Notes under the pieces: model-generated
Databases searched by the model: none
What the model saw: the letters and a program-made list of their open reading frames with translations, nothing else
What the model was told of the DNA's origin: nothing
NCBI GenBank assembly: GCA_030278955.1
Contig: JAOANR010000013.1
Coordinates: forward strand, 39,964,191-40,028,190
Length of the DNA: 64,000 nucleotides
From: Hygrophila difformis
Taxonomy: Eukaryota; Streptophyta; Magnoliopsida; Lamiales; Acanthaceae
Reading direction: 5' to 3'
Shown: positions 25,351 through 38,641 of the stretch, one piece after another
How the letters are laid out: the number at the start of each line of letters is the position of its first letter
How positions within the stretch are numbered: position 1 is the first letter of the stretch
Position numbers and translations under genes: made by a program

Positions 25351-26414
25351 GGAAAAAAAGCCAAATATATCCGTTTTGTTTTTAAAAAAAGCCAAATCTA
25401 TCATTTTTTTATTTTATTACCGAATTTATCCTCTAAATATGCTAATCATATCCAGAAATATCCTAAGTTCACTAATCGTGGAATGGCTGCTGACGTGGCA
25501 ATAAATTAACTTAAACCCTACATGTTGGATGGGATTTGAAGTGTCTCTCAATTAGGGCTGGGGAAAAATACCGAGTATACCGCATACCGCACATATCGTA
25601 TCGAAAAAAGAAATATCGAAATTTTCGGTATACCGTAATTTTCGGTACGGTATCATACGGAAAAAAAATTCTCCGTACCGTATACCTTACCGAACTTTAT
25701 GGTATGAAAATTTTCATACCGTTGCCATAGTGAACATTTCGGTATACCGATCTTCGGTATACCGAAAGTTTCGGTATGAAATATTTCCATACCGTTTTCA
25801 TACCGATATTCCGGTAAGTTCGGTATATACCGCTATACCGAACATTCAGTACATACCGACATACAGTATCGCGGTATATACCGACATAACGAACAGTCAC
25901 TACATACCGACATACCGGTATTGCGGTATATACCGGCATACCGAACTTTTGCTATATACCAACATACCGATATTACGGTATATATATAACGGTATCGCGG
26001 TATATACCGATACCGTGGTATATACCAAAGTTCGGTACGATAGCGGTATACCGCGGTATCAAAAAATTTATACCGTTACCGTACCGAAATCTTACGGTAC
26101 GGTATGATACCATACCGAAAATTACGGTATACCGAAAAATTCGATATTTTCGGTATTTTTTCGATACGGTATGTGCAGTATGCAGTATATTCGGTATTTT
26201 TCCCCAGCCCTAATTGAGACACACTTCAAATTCGATCCAGCGTGTAGGGTTTAAGTTAATTTATCGCCACGTCAGCATGCATTCCACGATTAATGAATTT
26301 AGGATATTTCCGGATATAATTAGCATATGTAGAGGATAAATTCGGTAATAAAATAGAAAAATGATAGATTTGTTTTTTTTTTAAAACAAAACGGATATAA
26401 TTGGCCTTTTTTCC
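25351..26414. mobile_element. Mutator-like foldback MITE with CGGTATACCG-type repeats
   Basis: 1064 bp with very long terminal inverted repeats, about 340 bp per arm at roughly 85-90 percent identity by eye. They start GGAAAAAAAGCCAA and end TTGGCCTTTTTTCC. A perfect 10-bp target duplication ATTATGATGA flanks it (25341-25350, 26415-26424), within the range known for Mutator-like elements, whose termini often read GGAAAAAGGCCAA. The centre (about 25565-26205) is a dense mesh of GGTATACCG/CGGTATA motifs in both orientations, bounded by mirrored TTAGGGCTGGGGAAAAATACC. There is no transposase, and almost the whole element could fold on itself. Confidence 0.85.
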
Positions 26415-26424
26415 ATTATGATGA

Positions 26425-27131
26425 TGAAAGCAACTTTAAAAGGAATTTAAATAGGGTTTGTTCTACACGTCGAATTGGAGCTAGGTGTTTGGTAGAAGTA
26501 GCTATAATTATTGTCATAAATTATAATTTGATAAGAAAATTAATTAAATTGAAAAGTAGCTGTCGAAAACTTCCAAAAGTTGTGTATGGCTCACTTGTGA
26601 ACTTTTGTTCAAATTATTTACTGGTTTGGAAATAGTATATTTTTTTTTTGGTGAACCATAAAATTTTAAAGGGAATTAATAATTTTTAATTAGTTAGTAG
26701 AATAAGAACAATAAAGATTCTCGCTAACACTCCCAAAAAAAAAAAAAAATCTCGCTAACAGATTACCTCATAAGAACCAAACACAAAAAAGTGGATTCAA
26801 AAAATTTAAAAACATATATATTATTAATATTGTGGGTAGATTCTCACTTATTATAAATGGAATATAAAACCTCCTTATTTTAAATTATAATTAAATGGAA
26901 TATAATATTAGAAATCCTTATTTAGTAGTAACTTGCAATATTGTACCTACCCATTATTTTAAGAAATTCGCGCATAAATACTGGATCGACATTTCTACAT
27001 TACAATTTACAATATGGATATTTTCAATTATGGTATGATTGAAACACACTACTGAAAACATCACAGAATACCAAATTTAAAATTCATACCATTTTGCATT
27101 TGCCAAACATGGAAGTAGCATTTCACACAAA

Positions 27132-27173
<42 letters not shown>

Positions 27174-27759
27174 AGAAAGAAAAGAAAAGAATAATGATGG
27201 AGACTTTATACAAGCAATATACTGTGGATATTTCAATATTAATTAAAGAATCTAAATGCATGCATCACCTTTATCAATCCATTCAAATAGAAACTTAGTA
27301 TAAATCCCCAGCTGGCATGGATCTGGATCATCACCTAAAATGTATTGTATACAGATAGATGTATTAAAAAGACAACTGTAACATTTCAATATATATATAT
27401 ATATAGAAACAATATACTGTATATCTCCACCTCAAAATTAAAAGTGTAATAAATATGAATGCAGATAGTATTAGGTGTGGTGTGGTGCAGGTGTAGGACT
27501 AATTAAATAGACTTTGAAGCTACAAAAATTACATTGAGATATATCCCTCAATTTAAAGATGGATTTTAGTGGCCGCCAAAAGAGAACAATGAAATTTGTC
27601 ACAAATGTAATTAGAAATACTGACAGTCTGACAGAGAATGTTTCCTCAGGCAAGATAGCAGATGCTAACACTGTTTAAAACAAACAAAGTTTACACAATG
27701 GCCAACAATATATCAAACATCAACCGTGGTTTATTCGATCTGGTTGGATGTATAATAAA
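26425..27759. other. Intergenic DNA between the two SCPL loci
   Basis: No gene is supported. Notable only for a T-run followed by a long A-tract with GAAA repeats (27129-27190) and an AT microsatellite near 27392-27405. Confidence 0.5.
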
Positions 27760-29718
<1,959 letters not shown>

Positions 29719-30046
29719 CAAGGAAAATTAAAAGAACACAACATTCACAAGTTCCTGTCGAATCTGCAGTGAGGCATGATCGGGTGTCATCTGGAGGAAA
29801 AGCCCAGATCATGAAGGAATCCACAGATCGAGAGCCATGCCTAACAAGGGAATCTGCCACACCATTCCCCCTCCCGAAGGATGTGAGTCCAATGATAGCT
29901 AGGATGTTATTGCAGAAGATCCTTGATAGATTGCATGCACCAAAGGGAAAAGAAAATGAATACGAGCAATGTCATGAGAGATCATGCGCAGAGCCTCAGA
30001 TCTTAGTTAAGTGTGGAGAAAGTGTCATCAAGAATTTAAATTACTG
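29719..30046 (-). mobile_element. LINE fragment: C-terminal RNase H remnant
   Basis: Minus-strand translation gives ALRMISHDIARIHFLFPLVH and then NGVADSLVRHG..FMIWAFPPD. This parallels the end of the plant LINE at 56654 (NSVADLLAKTG..FFTTWAFPPD). Frames shift between blocks, so it is an old fragment. The gag-only gypsy element begins six bases past its right edge. Confidence 0.65.
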
Positions 30047-30051
30047 GCACT

Positions 30052-31972
30052 TGTTATCGCTGGAATGCGACGAACAATAAATAGTAAGCCTTTGCAGGCT
30101 AAGACGGCTGAATCTGAATAAATTCTACAGTAAGATTGCGCCTTTCAAAAAATAATGAACAAGAATTGATTTCTTGCCCACTGCGAGTTACAAGAACAAG
30201 TTATTACAACTACGAAAGAAACTATAGAAACTACGGCTAAGCTACGAACTACTTCTATGAACTACTGAAAAGATAAAACTCCTGTGGAGTGTTGATTTTC
30301 ATCCTTCTGCAGCACGGTTGATATTGATAGAGGCTTTGCATAACCGCTCCGCATAGCACGACGTAATGGGATATAACTACCCGTCCACGAGATGACTCGC
30401 TTCAACTTCCATACCTATCTGGTGTGTTGTCCTTTGGGGCTTTGCTGGTCTTGTATATTCTGTAGCCCAAAACTGAGTGTGATATAGCCTTTGCTCAGTT
30501 ATGGCTCGTCTTCCATGGGGTCTGGGCATGTTCTTCCCCCTGCCCAAGCTTCCGGTAGGTCGTGTAACGCCTTTCTAGTGATCCCGGGCCCATTCGGAGC
30601 ACTTAAACACTGAAAATGATGTCCTTTCCCCATGGGACTCCTCTTGGTCGACCACCACAGCCCCTTGATCGACCATGGACCTTTTCATGGGGTCTGCGCA
30701 TGTTTCCTCCCCTGTCCAGGCTTTCGGTAGGTCGTATAACCCCTTTCTGGCCATCCCGGGCCCATCCGGAGCACTTAAACACTAAAAAGAGGACCTTTCC
30801 CCATGGGACTCCTCTTGGTCGACCACAACAGCCCCTTTGTCGATCATGGACCCTTCCACAGGGTGTGGGCATGTTCCTCCCCTTGTCGGAGCTTCCGGTA
30901 GGTCGTATAACCCCTTTCTGGCCATTCCGGGCCCATTCGGAGCACTTAATCACTAAAAAATAAGACCTTTCTCCATGGGACTCCCATTGATCGACCTCTA
31001 CAGCCCCTTGGTCGATCATGGACCCTTCCATAGGGTTTGGGCATGTTCCTCCCACTATCCAGGTTTCCGGTAGGTTCCATTTCTGGCCATTCCAGGCCCA
31101 TTCGGAGCACTTAAACACTAAAAAGGATGGCCTTTACCCATAGGACTCCTCTTGGTCGACCACTACAGCCCCTGGGGTGACCATGGACCCTTTCATGGGG
31201 TCTGGGCGTGTTCCTCCCCTTGTACAGGCTTTCGGTAGGTCGTATAACCCCTTTCTGGCCATTCCGGGCCCATTCAGAGCACTTAAACATTGAAAAGAAG
31301 ACCTTTCCCCACGGGACTCCTATTGGTCCACTACTACAACCCCTTGGTCAACCATGGACCCTTCCATGGGGTGTGTACATGTTCCTCCCCCTGTCCAGGC
31401 TTCTCGGTAGGTCGTATAACCCATTTCTAGCCATTCCGGGCCCATTCGGAGCACCCAAACACTGAAAATGAGGACCTTTCCCCATGGCACTCATCTTGGT
31501 CGATCACTACAGCCGCTTGGTCAACCATGGACCCTTCCATGGGGTGTGGGTATGTTCCTCCCCCTGTCCAGGCTTCTGGTATGTCGTATAACCCCTTTCT
31601 GGCCATTCTGGGCCTTCGGAGCACTTAAACATTGAAGAGGAGTTCCCATGTCCATGGCATATCTCATTATCGACCGGGACATCCTTCTTGGTCGACCAGA
31701 GACTCCCCATGGGGTCCTGACATGTAGCTTATCCCCATTCTATACCTCCGGATGCCGGGTTGATCGTTTCTGGTAATCCCGGGATGACTATAGGATGGTG
31801 GTGTTGGCCCTGCCAGGTAATCCATTTTTTTTAGCTATAAATATTGGCCTTTAATTATATTTAGTCAATTATAATGCAATTTCAATTTTTTTAGGCCAAA
31901 TAAATTGCCAAAATTAAATTAATAAAATATTATTCCCAATTTTTTTGGGTATAATATATTTTTGTGATAACA
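30052..31972 (-). repeat. 3' LTR (left) of TR-GAG element with tandem array
   Basis: 1921 bp. The first ~480 bases match 34107-34600, and the last ~270 match the end of the right LTR (55600-55854). Between them lies a ~170-bp tandem array. Both ends are complementary (TGTTATC..GATAACA). Confidence 0.85.
30553..31690 (-). repeat. ~170-bp tandem array (about 7 units) inside the LTR
   Basis: Units are recognisable by GGTAGGTCGTATAACCCC, TGGCCATTCCGGGCCCATTC, GAGCACTTAAACACT and CATGGGACTCCTCTTGGTC. Unit starts fall near 30553, 30724, 30895, 31067, 31232, 31406 and 31575, a spacing of about 171. Each unit has TGGTCGACCA-type palindromes and ATGGACC..CCATGGGGT. Long ORFs across it are by-products of the periodicity. 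Confidence 0.9.
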
Positions 31973-32495
31973 ATTTGCCCCCCTGATTCAAATATTCAAA
32001 AAATTTTACGAAATTTTTTGAATATTCGAATAATTTCTCAGGCATCCAACATTGTTTATGTGAACTCTGGCTTATTTTCTGATTGCTCAAGCCATATTTT
32101 TTATTGCCTTAACTTGAATTTGAATGGGTTTTGTTGCCATTGTTTGACATCTTTGGAGGTTTTTCTTTTTTATCTTGTTGTTTTAAGCTGGTCCTCAAGT
32201 TGGCGGAGAATTTTTCTTTTATTCATCTACTGGGGGTGGGCATTTTTTTTAATATATATATATATATTTCCATCCCATGATCGACTGGGAAGATGCCCGT
32301 TTTTTGGTAAGTTCTCTCTCTCTCTCTTTTGTTTTTTTTTTGTCAGTTAGCCATGGTCTTGGCAAACAAATTTCAATACCCCTTCTTCTTCTTCCTTTTT
32401 TTTGTCCTATTTTTTTGGTTGTTATGGCAGCCATTATTATTATTATGTATATTTTAAAATTGCATGCCATTGATTGGCACATTGTGGTGGATAAT

Positions 32496-32532
<37 letters not shown>

Positions 32533-32707
32533 GCCCTTCTGTTGGGCTTTCCCCATATTAGATGTTTCTTTTATTATTATTGTAGACATTTATTTGGCCA
32601 TAGCATCAGTTTATTCCTTATGGCCTCAAGAATGCCCATATATCAGACGCATGTATTGCTCAATCTGGTTGATGAGACAATAACACTAATTGCGTATTGT
32701 CTCCATC
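31973..32707 (-). other. Non-coding internal region of TR-GAG element (copy 1)
   Basis: Lies between the gag stop and the 3' LTR in element orientation, where pol would normally be. It is AT-rich with a (TA)n run at 32499-32529. The complement of 31976-31983 is a G-tract next to the LTR (polypurine tract). Confidence 0.7.
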
Positions 32708-33996
32708 TTATTCTTTAAACATAGTTTCCAAATGTATGGCCTTTGACGCAAGAGCCGACAAGTTTGGAATCTCGTGGGCAATTAACTGATCTTTGTACTT
32801 AGATGTCATATTCTTGACCACCATCTTGGTCAGTTCGGAGTCATCAAGGACAATTGAGCATCGTGACTTCAACCGACGCACACGTTCTATGAACCCTATG
32901 ACAGACTCTTTAGGCAGTTGTTTGGTGTCCACTATGTCAATAATTGACACCGACCGAACTGGATTGAAAAACCGTGTGTGGAACGCCCCTCCACGTCCTC
33001 CCACGTTCTGAAGTGGCCAGGAGGTAGGTTGGTAAACCACAAAAATGCAGTCTTAGTTAATGATAAGGAAAATAATTGCATCTTGTAGTAAGGGTTTCTC
33101 ACATTTTCTCTTAATTGGGTTGTAAACCGCACTATGTGTTCAATGCTAGAAGAATCATCCTCACCTGAGAAGGTGGAAAAATCGGGCACCCTAAAGCCCC
33201 TAGGTAGAGGATGATCACGAGTGATGGCCTCAGGATATGGCTTTTGGTAAGCCATACGACCAGTTGGCCTCACATTCAAGCCAAATTGACTTTGTAGCAT
33301 GTCTGTCAAGACATCTGGATCAACTACAGGGTCTTGCTGAAGCGACGGGTGGTTGGGATTAGGGTTAACACTATCAAGTGGAACCCCTTGGTTTTGCACA
33401 TCTGGGGTGTGAGCGTGCATCATCCGTGGGGTGAATTGAAAGTTGGGTATAGTCGATTTAATAATTGGTGGCCTAAAAGGCTCCTGATTTGCCCATAAAT
33501 CACCCATCGACCTCATCAGGGATGTGTCGGTTAGGTGGCGATCGACATCCCCATGGACAAAGGCGGGTTGCCCACCTTGTGCAATGTTGTTTGGGTATGT
33601 TGCTATAGGCCCCTGATGCCTAACATCAGCATTTCCAAATTCACGCATATCAAAATTTTGGGGCTGTACATACCCTCCCCCAAAGGATGGCCTAGGGCCA
33701 AGTGGAGATGGCATATATGTAACTTGTCCCATAGGAACATTGGTTGCCCAATTTGAAGAATTGCCCATTCCGGCCGTATATGGCCCAAATGCATAAAATC
33801 CATAATTTAGTGATGCTTGTGCACAAAGTTCACTTTTTAAAGCCTGGAAGCGGTTATCTAGCATTTCCCCAAGTTGGGTCATTAAGTTCGTTGTTATTAA
33901 ATCCATTGGTGGATTTACACCAATATTCTGCCCTATTGCAGGCACTACTGGAGTTGCAGATGCAGACGAATTGGTGGTGTTTTGAGAAGTAGACAT
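32708..33996 (-). pseudogene. Ty3/gypsy-type gag, copy 1 (frameshifted)
   Basis: The first ATG on the minus strand is at 33996 (MSTSQNTTNSSASATP). After a Pro/Asn/Gln-rich N-terminal region (LGEMLDNRFQALKSELCAQ, later HPLPRGFRVPDFSTFSGED), the retrotransposon gag domain begins at about residue 270 (HIVRFTTQL, then YKMQLFSLSLTKTAFLWFTN and LPPGHFRTWED). Near 33000 the frame shifts by one, and the domain continues in another frame (PKESVIGFIERVRRLKSRC, ELTKMVVKNMTSKYKDQL) to a stop at 32708. The same shift occurs in copy 2, so it predates the duplication. There is no zinc knuckle. An alternative upstream non-ATG frame extends to the LTR border. Confidence 0.8.
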
Positions 33997-34106
33997 ATTT
34001 GTCCGTGTTATAATTCGTGATCTTAACACCAATTGATCCAGCTGATCCAGATCCTCTAATTGATCTATCGTGGTTGAATGTTCAATCTCCACTATGGTCG
34101 CCAAAT

Positions 34107-35239
34107 TGTTATCGCTAGAATGCGATAAACTATAAATAGTAAGCCTTTGCAGGCTAAGACGGCTGAATCTGAATAAATTCTACCGTAAGATTGCGCATTT
34201 CAAAAAATAATGAACAAGAATTGATTTCTTGCCCACTGCGAGTTACAAGAACTAGCTATTACAACTATGAAAGAAACTACAGAAACTACGACTAAGCTAC
34301 GAACTAATCCTATAAACTACTGAAAAGATAAAACTCCTATGAAGTGTTGAATTGTGTGTTGATTTCCGTCCTTCTGCAGCATGGATGATATTTATAGAGG
34401 CTTTGCATAACCACTCCGCGTAGCACGACGAAGTGGGAGATAACTACCCGTCCACGAGATGACTCGCTTCAACTTCCATACCCATACCGCTTGTCTGGTG
34501 TGTTGTCCTTTGGGGCTTTGCTGGTCTTGTATATTCTGTAGTCCAAAACTGAGTGTGATATAGCCTTTGGTCGGTTATGGCTCGTCTTGTGTATTGTACG
34601 GTTGCACATCCTTTGTGGCATATCTAAGGGATGGTCAATTCATCTTCCCTTGGTCAACCAATATACCCCCTTGGTCGACCAAGGACCCTTTCATGAGGTC
34701 TGGACTTGTGCTTCCCCTGCCCAGGCTTCCGGTAGGTCGTATAATCCCTTTTATGGCCATTTCGGGACCATTGGAGCACTTAAACAATGAAAAGGAAGAC
34801 CTTTCCACATGGGAATCTTCTTGGTCGACCACTACAGTCCCTTGGTCAACCATGGACCTTTCCATGGGGTCTGAGCATGTTCTTCCCCTTGTCCAGGCTT
34901 CCGGTAGGTCGTACAATCCCTTTCGGGCCATCCCGGACCCATTCGGAGCACTTAAACACTGAAAAGGAGAACCTTTCCCCATGAGAATCCTCTTGGTCGA
35001 ACAATACAGCCCCTTGGTCGACCATGAACCTTTCCATGGGGTCTAGGCATGTTCCTTCCCTTGTCCAGGCTTTCGGTAGGTCGTATAACCCTTTTCTGGC
35101 CATCCTGGGCCCATTCGGAGCACTTAAACACTAAGAAGGATGACCTTTCCCCATGGGACTCCTCTTGGTTGACCACCACAGTCCCTTGGTTGACCATGGA
35201 CCTTTCCATGGGGTCTGCGTATGTTCCCTCCCCTGTCGA
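34107..35239 (-). repeat. 5' LTR of TR-GAG element, copy 1, cut by chromovirus-like LTR
   Basis: Begins TGTTATCGC at 34107 (plus strand) and contains three and a half array units. It stops at 35239, where TGTAACATCCCG of the inserted element begins. The primer-binding region just outside the LTR reads TTTGGCGACCATAG (complement of 34092-34105). Confidence 0.85.
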
Positions 35240-38200
35240 TGTAACATCCCGATTAATTATTTCATAATTAATTTACTAATTATGATTAATTATATGAATT
35301 GTGTTATAAGATAATTTAATTAGTTGGAGGAGTTATATGAGTAGCCTATTTAGAATATTAAGTGATGGAATTAGGGTGGCCCAACCCACTTAATAAATAA
35401 ATGAGAAGAAGGTAGTCCAAGTCCAACTTACCAAAGCCCACAAACACTCCACTCACACCGATCGGGAGTTTGCATATTAGAGGACATTCCTCACAACCCC
35501 AAATCCCGTCACTTTTAGGGATAGGGTTAGGGCAATTGGAGAGAGAACAATGGTGCTCAATAATGGAAGAAGAAGATGAAATCCACTTGCTTCTTGGTGG
35601 AGAATTGAAGACCTCACCAAGGTAATACCCTCATTCCTCTTCCCTTTTCCTCCTTCATCCCCAATTCTTCTTTTCCATTTCTGTGGTCGATTTCTAAGTT
35701 TCCGGAGCATCTATGCCGCTGTCGCGGCGGCGAAGTGAGGAACGGGAGGGATTGGAGGTCGTGCCTAGCAGGAGGAGACACCACAGCACGGTGGCGCGCT
35801 GTGGTGAGGACTGGGCGACGCACAGACGTGCGTCGCAGTGGCAGCGGAAGCTGCTGACCGCCGGCGCTGGATGCGCGGCGGTGGCGGCAGATTTTTGGTG
35901 CTGATTGCGATGGTGTCCGGCGGTGGAGTGGTGGTGGTGGTGCTTTGACGATGATGGCAGTGGAGGTGGTGAAAGGGTGTACTTGTTCTTCCTTATTTTG
36001 GTGCTCTTTTTTGATTGTTGGGGAATTCTTTGCTTAAGTGTCATATGAATTTGATTGAGGACTATGTGTATTATGTTGAAATGGGTTTTATTGTTTAAGT
36101 GATGATGAATTCCATAGTTTGAATTGTATATGGATTTGGCGAATTTATGCTCAAATGTGGATTTTAATTTACTAGCTTTAGAAATTAGTTAAACTTAATT
36201 TCTATGGATTCTAGATGTGTAACTTGAAGGGATAAAGTGGATTAGTGAATGCTTGTATTGAGTTTTTATAAATAGTTTGGGCAGCGTTGATTGTTGAGTA
36301 AATTGTACAATATTACATTGGGTTCCTAGTTCACTAAAATATATTGGGTATTTGATTTCAATGTGGATTTGGTATTGGGTTCCATGCCTTGGATGTTATT
36401 GATAAGTGATGATAGCTTGTAGAAGTTTACATGGTTCTGGTTATTAGTTTAATTAAAATGATGAATTGAGGATTTAAAGTAGTTTATATTGATATTAGAG
36501 TTATGATAAGATTTGTTAGTGCTCTTGAATTCTAGTGCAAATATATTTGATTTGATACTCATTGGGGGATTTTAATAAGTTGACTTGATTCTTGAATGAA
36601 CAAAATGGTGGTCCTTGTTATATCAATTTGGAAGTATCGACAAGAAATTTAATTGATAATTCATGGGATTTTAATTTGATATTAAATATGGGATTTATAG
36701 TTAAATGAGAATTTCTTTAATAATTACGAATAACTAGTACTTGTTGGTTAATTGTTGATTGGATTGGATAGTTTGTTTCAATTAATTAAATTAGGGGATT
36801 TGGCTAAGTTTTGATTTAATTGGAATTGTTGTGAAATATATTCATTAGGGAATGGTTGCCTTGATGAATTGGTGTTGGTTTGTGGGAGTGTGGAAAGGAA
36901 TTGAAGGTGGATGTTGGTGTTGGAGAAAGGGGAAGATATTAGTTTTTTTTTAATATAGAAGTATTTTTAATTCTTATGATTATATTCACTTATAGGGAGC
37001 TACCGTGAGTTGGTAATGGAATCATTGGAAGGTTGAAGACGTAACAAGAAGGAAGCTTTAAAGACTGCATATAACAGGCAAGGGTTATGCTTGCATTTTC
37101 TTATGTGTGTTGGGGTGATTTTTGGATGATATTATAATTGTCGCTCGTTTTCATTATCGGGTGATTTGCAAGTTTTTATTAACACTATTTATAATGGTTT
37201 AAGCTTATGACATGATAATTAGAGGACGAGACGCTTCTCGGGTTATCATATTTCTTAGATAGTGATGAATGCTTATTCTTGTATTCTTATCGAATTCCTC
37301 GCACTAATTGTTGAATATGATTCCCTTCTACTGATTTGAGAGTTGGGGATGTTTATATTACTCAGGGAGGTTTGTGATACAACATTATGACTTATTAGGA
37401 CACGATGTTCATATTTATTTGATGAAATGTCATTGTTACGTTGTGTAATGGTGATGCATTAGCTTAGAAAGCTATGCGATATGCTTATACGGTTTGGCGA
37501 GCATGCGAACCTAGTATCTAGGTGCTTGATTATTATTTTATTGTAACATGCATGCTATTGCATTGGAATTGACGATTATTAACCCGATAGGTTTTTCTGA
37601 TTGATTGGGCAGCCTTAACAGGTGTTGTTGAGTCCCGATGGCCCTACGGGGTGGATTATTGGCTGTTATGCCTGTTGGCCCTTCTGGGTGGATTATTGGC
37701 TGTTATGCCTGTTGGCCCTTCGGGGTGGATGATTTGGGCTGTGATTCCTGTGGTCCCTGCGGGGATGGTGTATGTTACCCTGCAACGGGTTGGAGTTGAT
37801 GATATCCTCACCCGTGGGTTCATACCACCCGGGTTCTTAGGTTGCCGGCTAGACATATTCATTGCATTTGCATATAGGGTAGATAGGTGTATGTTAGGTC
37901 ATGCATCACGTGCATAAATTGTATGTTTGTGGTTGAAGCACGGGTATGGGACGGTGTGATGATTTATTTATGCCTTTTGTATGTTTGTAGTTGAAGCACC
38001 GATATGGGACGGTGTGATATTTTATCCGTTTTACTTATATTCTATTTTATTTATATTATGCTTGTTATTATATTATGTTCTCCCCTTTATTTCCCCTGCA
38101 CGCATATCCGTTGCTCAGTACGTTGTACTGACTCCTTGCTTTGTCTGTTTTATAGATCCTTCTGGAGGCGCTGCAGCATGATTCGGGTTGGGTATGGAGA

Positions 38201-38641
38201 GATCACATAGATAGAGTGTTCTGTTGCATTTTTCTATGTTATGTGATACTATTTTATAATTAATTATTGGTACTTGGTATTCTGCTAGTTGAGGCCGGTG
38301 AGCCTAGGATTCACATTCCGTTGGTCGGTGGTCATGTGTGATTTACTGCTTTGGGGCTAGTAGCCCTTTACTTGAGATAATTGACTTGTTGCCTGCTTTC
38401 GATTCGTGAGGGTTGTAGCCTAGAGATTATGTTGGATGACTATATGAAGTTTATGTAGAGACCTATTCTATATTTGTGCTTTATATTTTAGCTTCAGCTC
38501 ATAATTGGTTAATCAAATAATCACTATAGGTTTGTGCTCAGCCTTGTACTAGTGTTTCTAAGCTAGCTGGCCACTAGTTTAGAATTGTTAGTACGGCAGT
38601 AATTCTTGCGAAAATTAGGTTTGAATTTTCGGGGCGTTACA
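35240..38641 (+). repeat. Chromovirus-like long LTR, copy 1 (duplicated 5' LTR)
   Basis: 3402 bp, TGTAACATCCCG to GGGGCGTTACA. It differs from 45439-48840 at about 15 sites by eye. It contains a GC-rich stretch (35705-35900) and short internal repeats: GGATTATTGGCTGTTATGCC units at about 37650-37760 and a ~61-bp duplication at about 37916-38030. Confidence 0.92.

Noticed and set aside
25730..26107. 125-codon Tyr/Ile/Pro-rich frame
   Set aside because: Translation of the CGGTATACCG repeat mesh inside the foldback element; repeats also give a frame on the other strand.
30603..31118. 171-codon open frame on the minus strand (and similar ones at 34567-35267, 44787-45466, 54758-55593)
   Set aside because: They read across the ~170-bp LTR tandem array; periodicity not divisible by stops creates long frames in several phases, with no resemblance to any protein.
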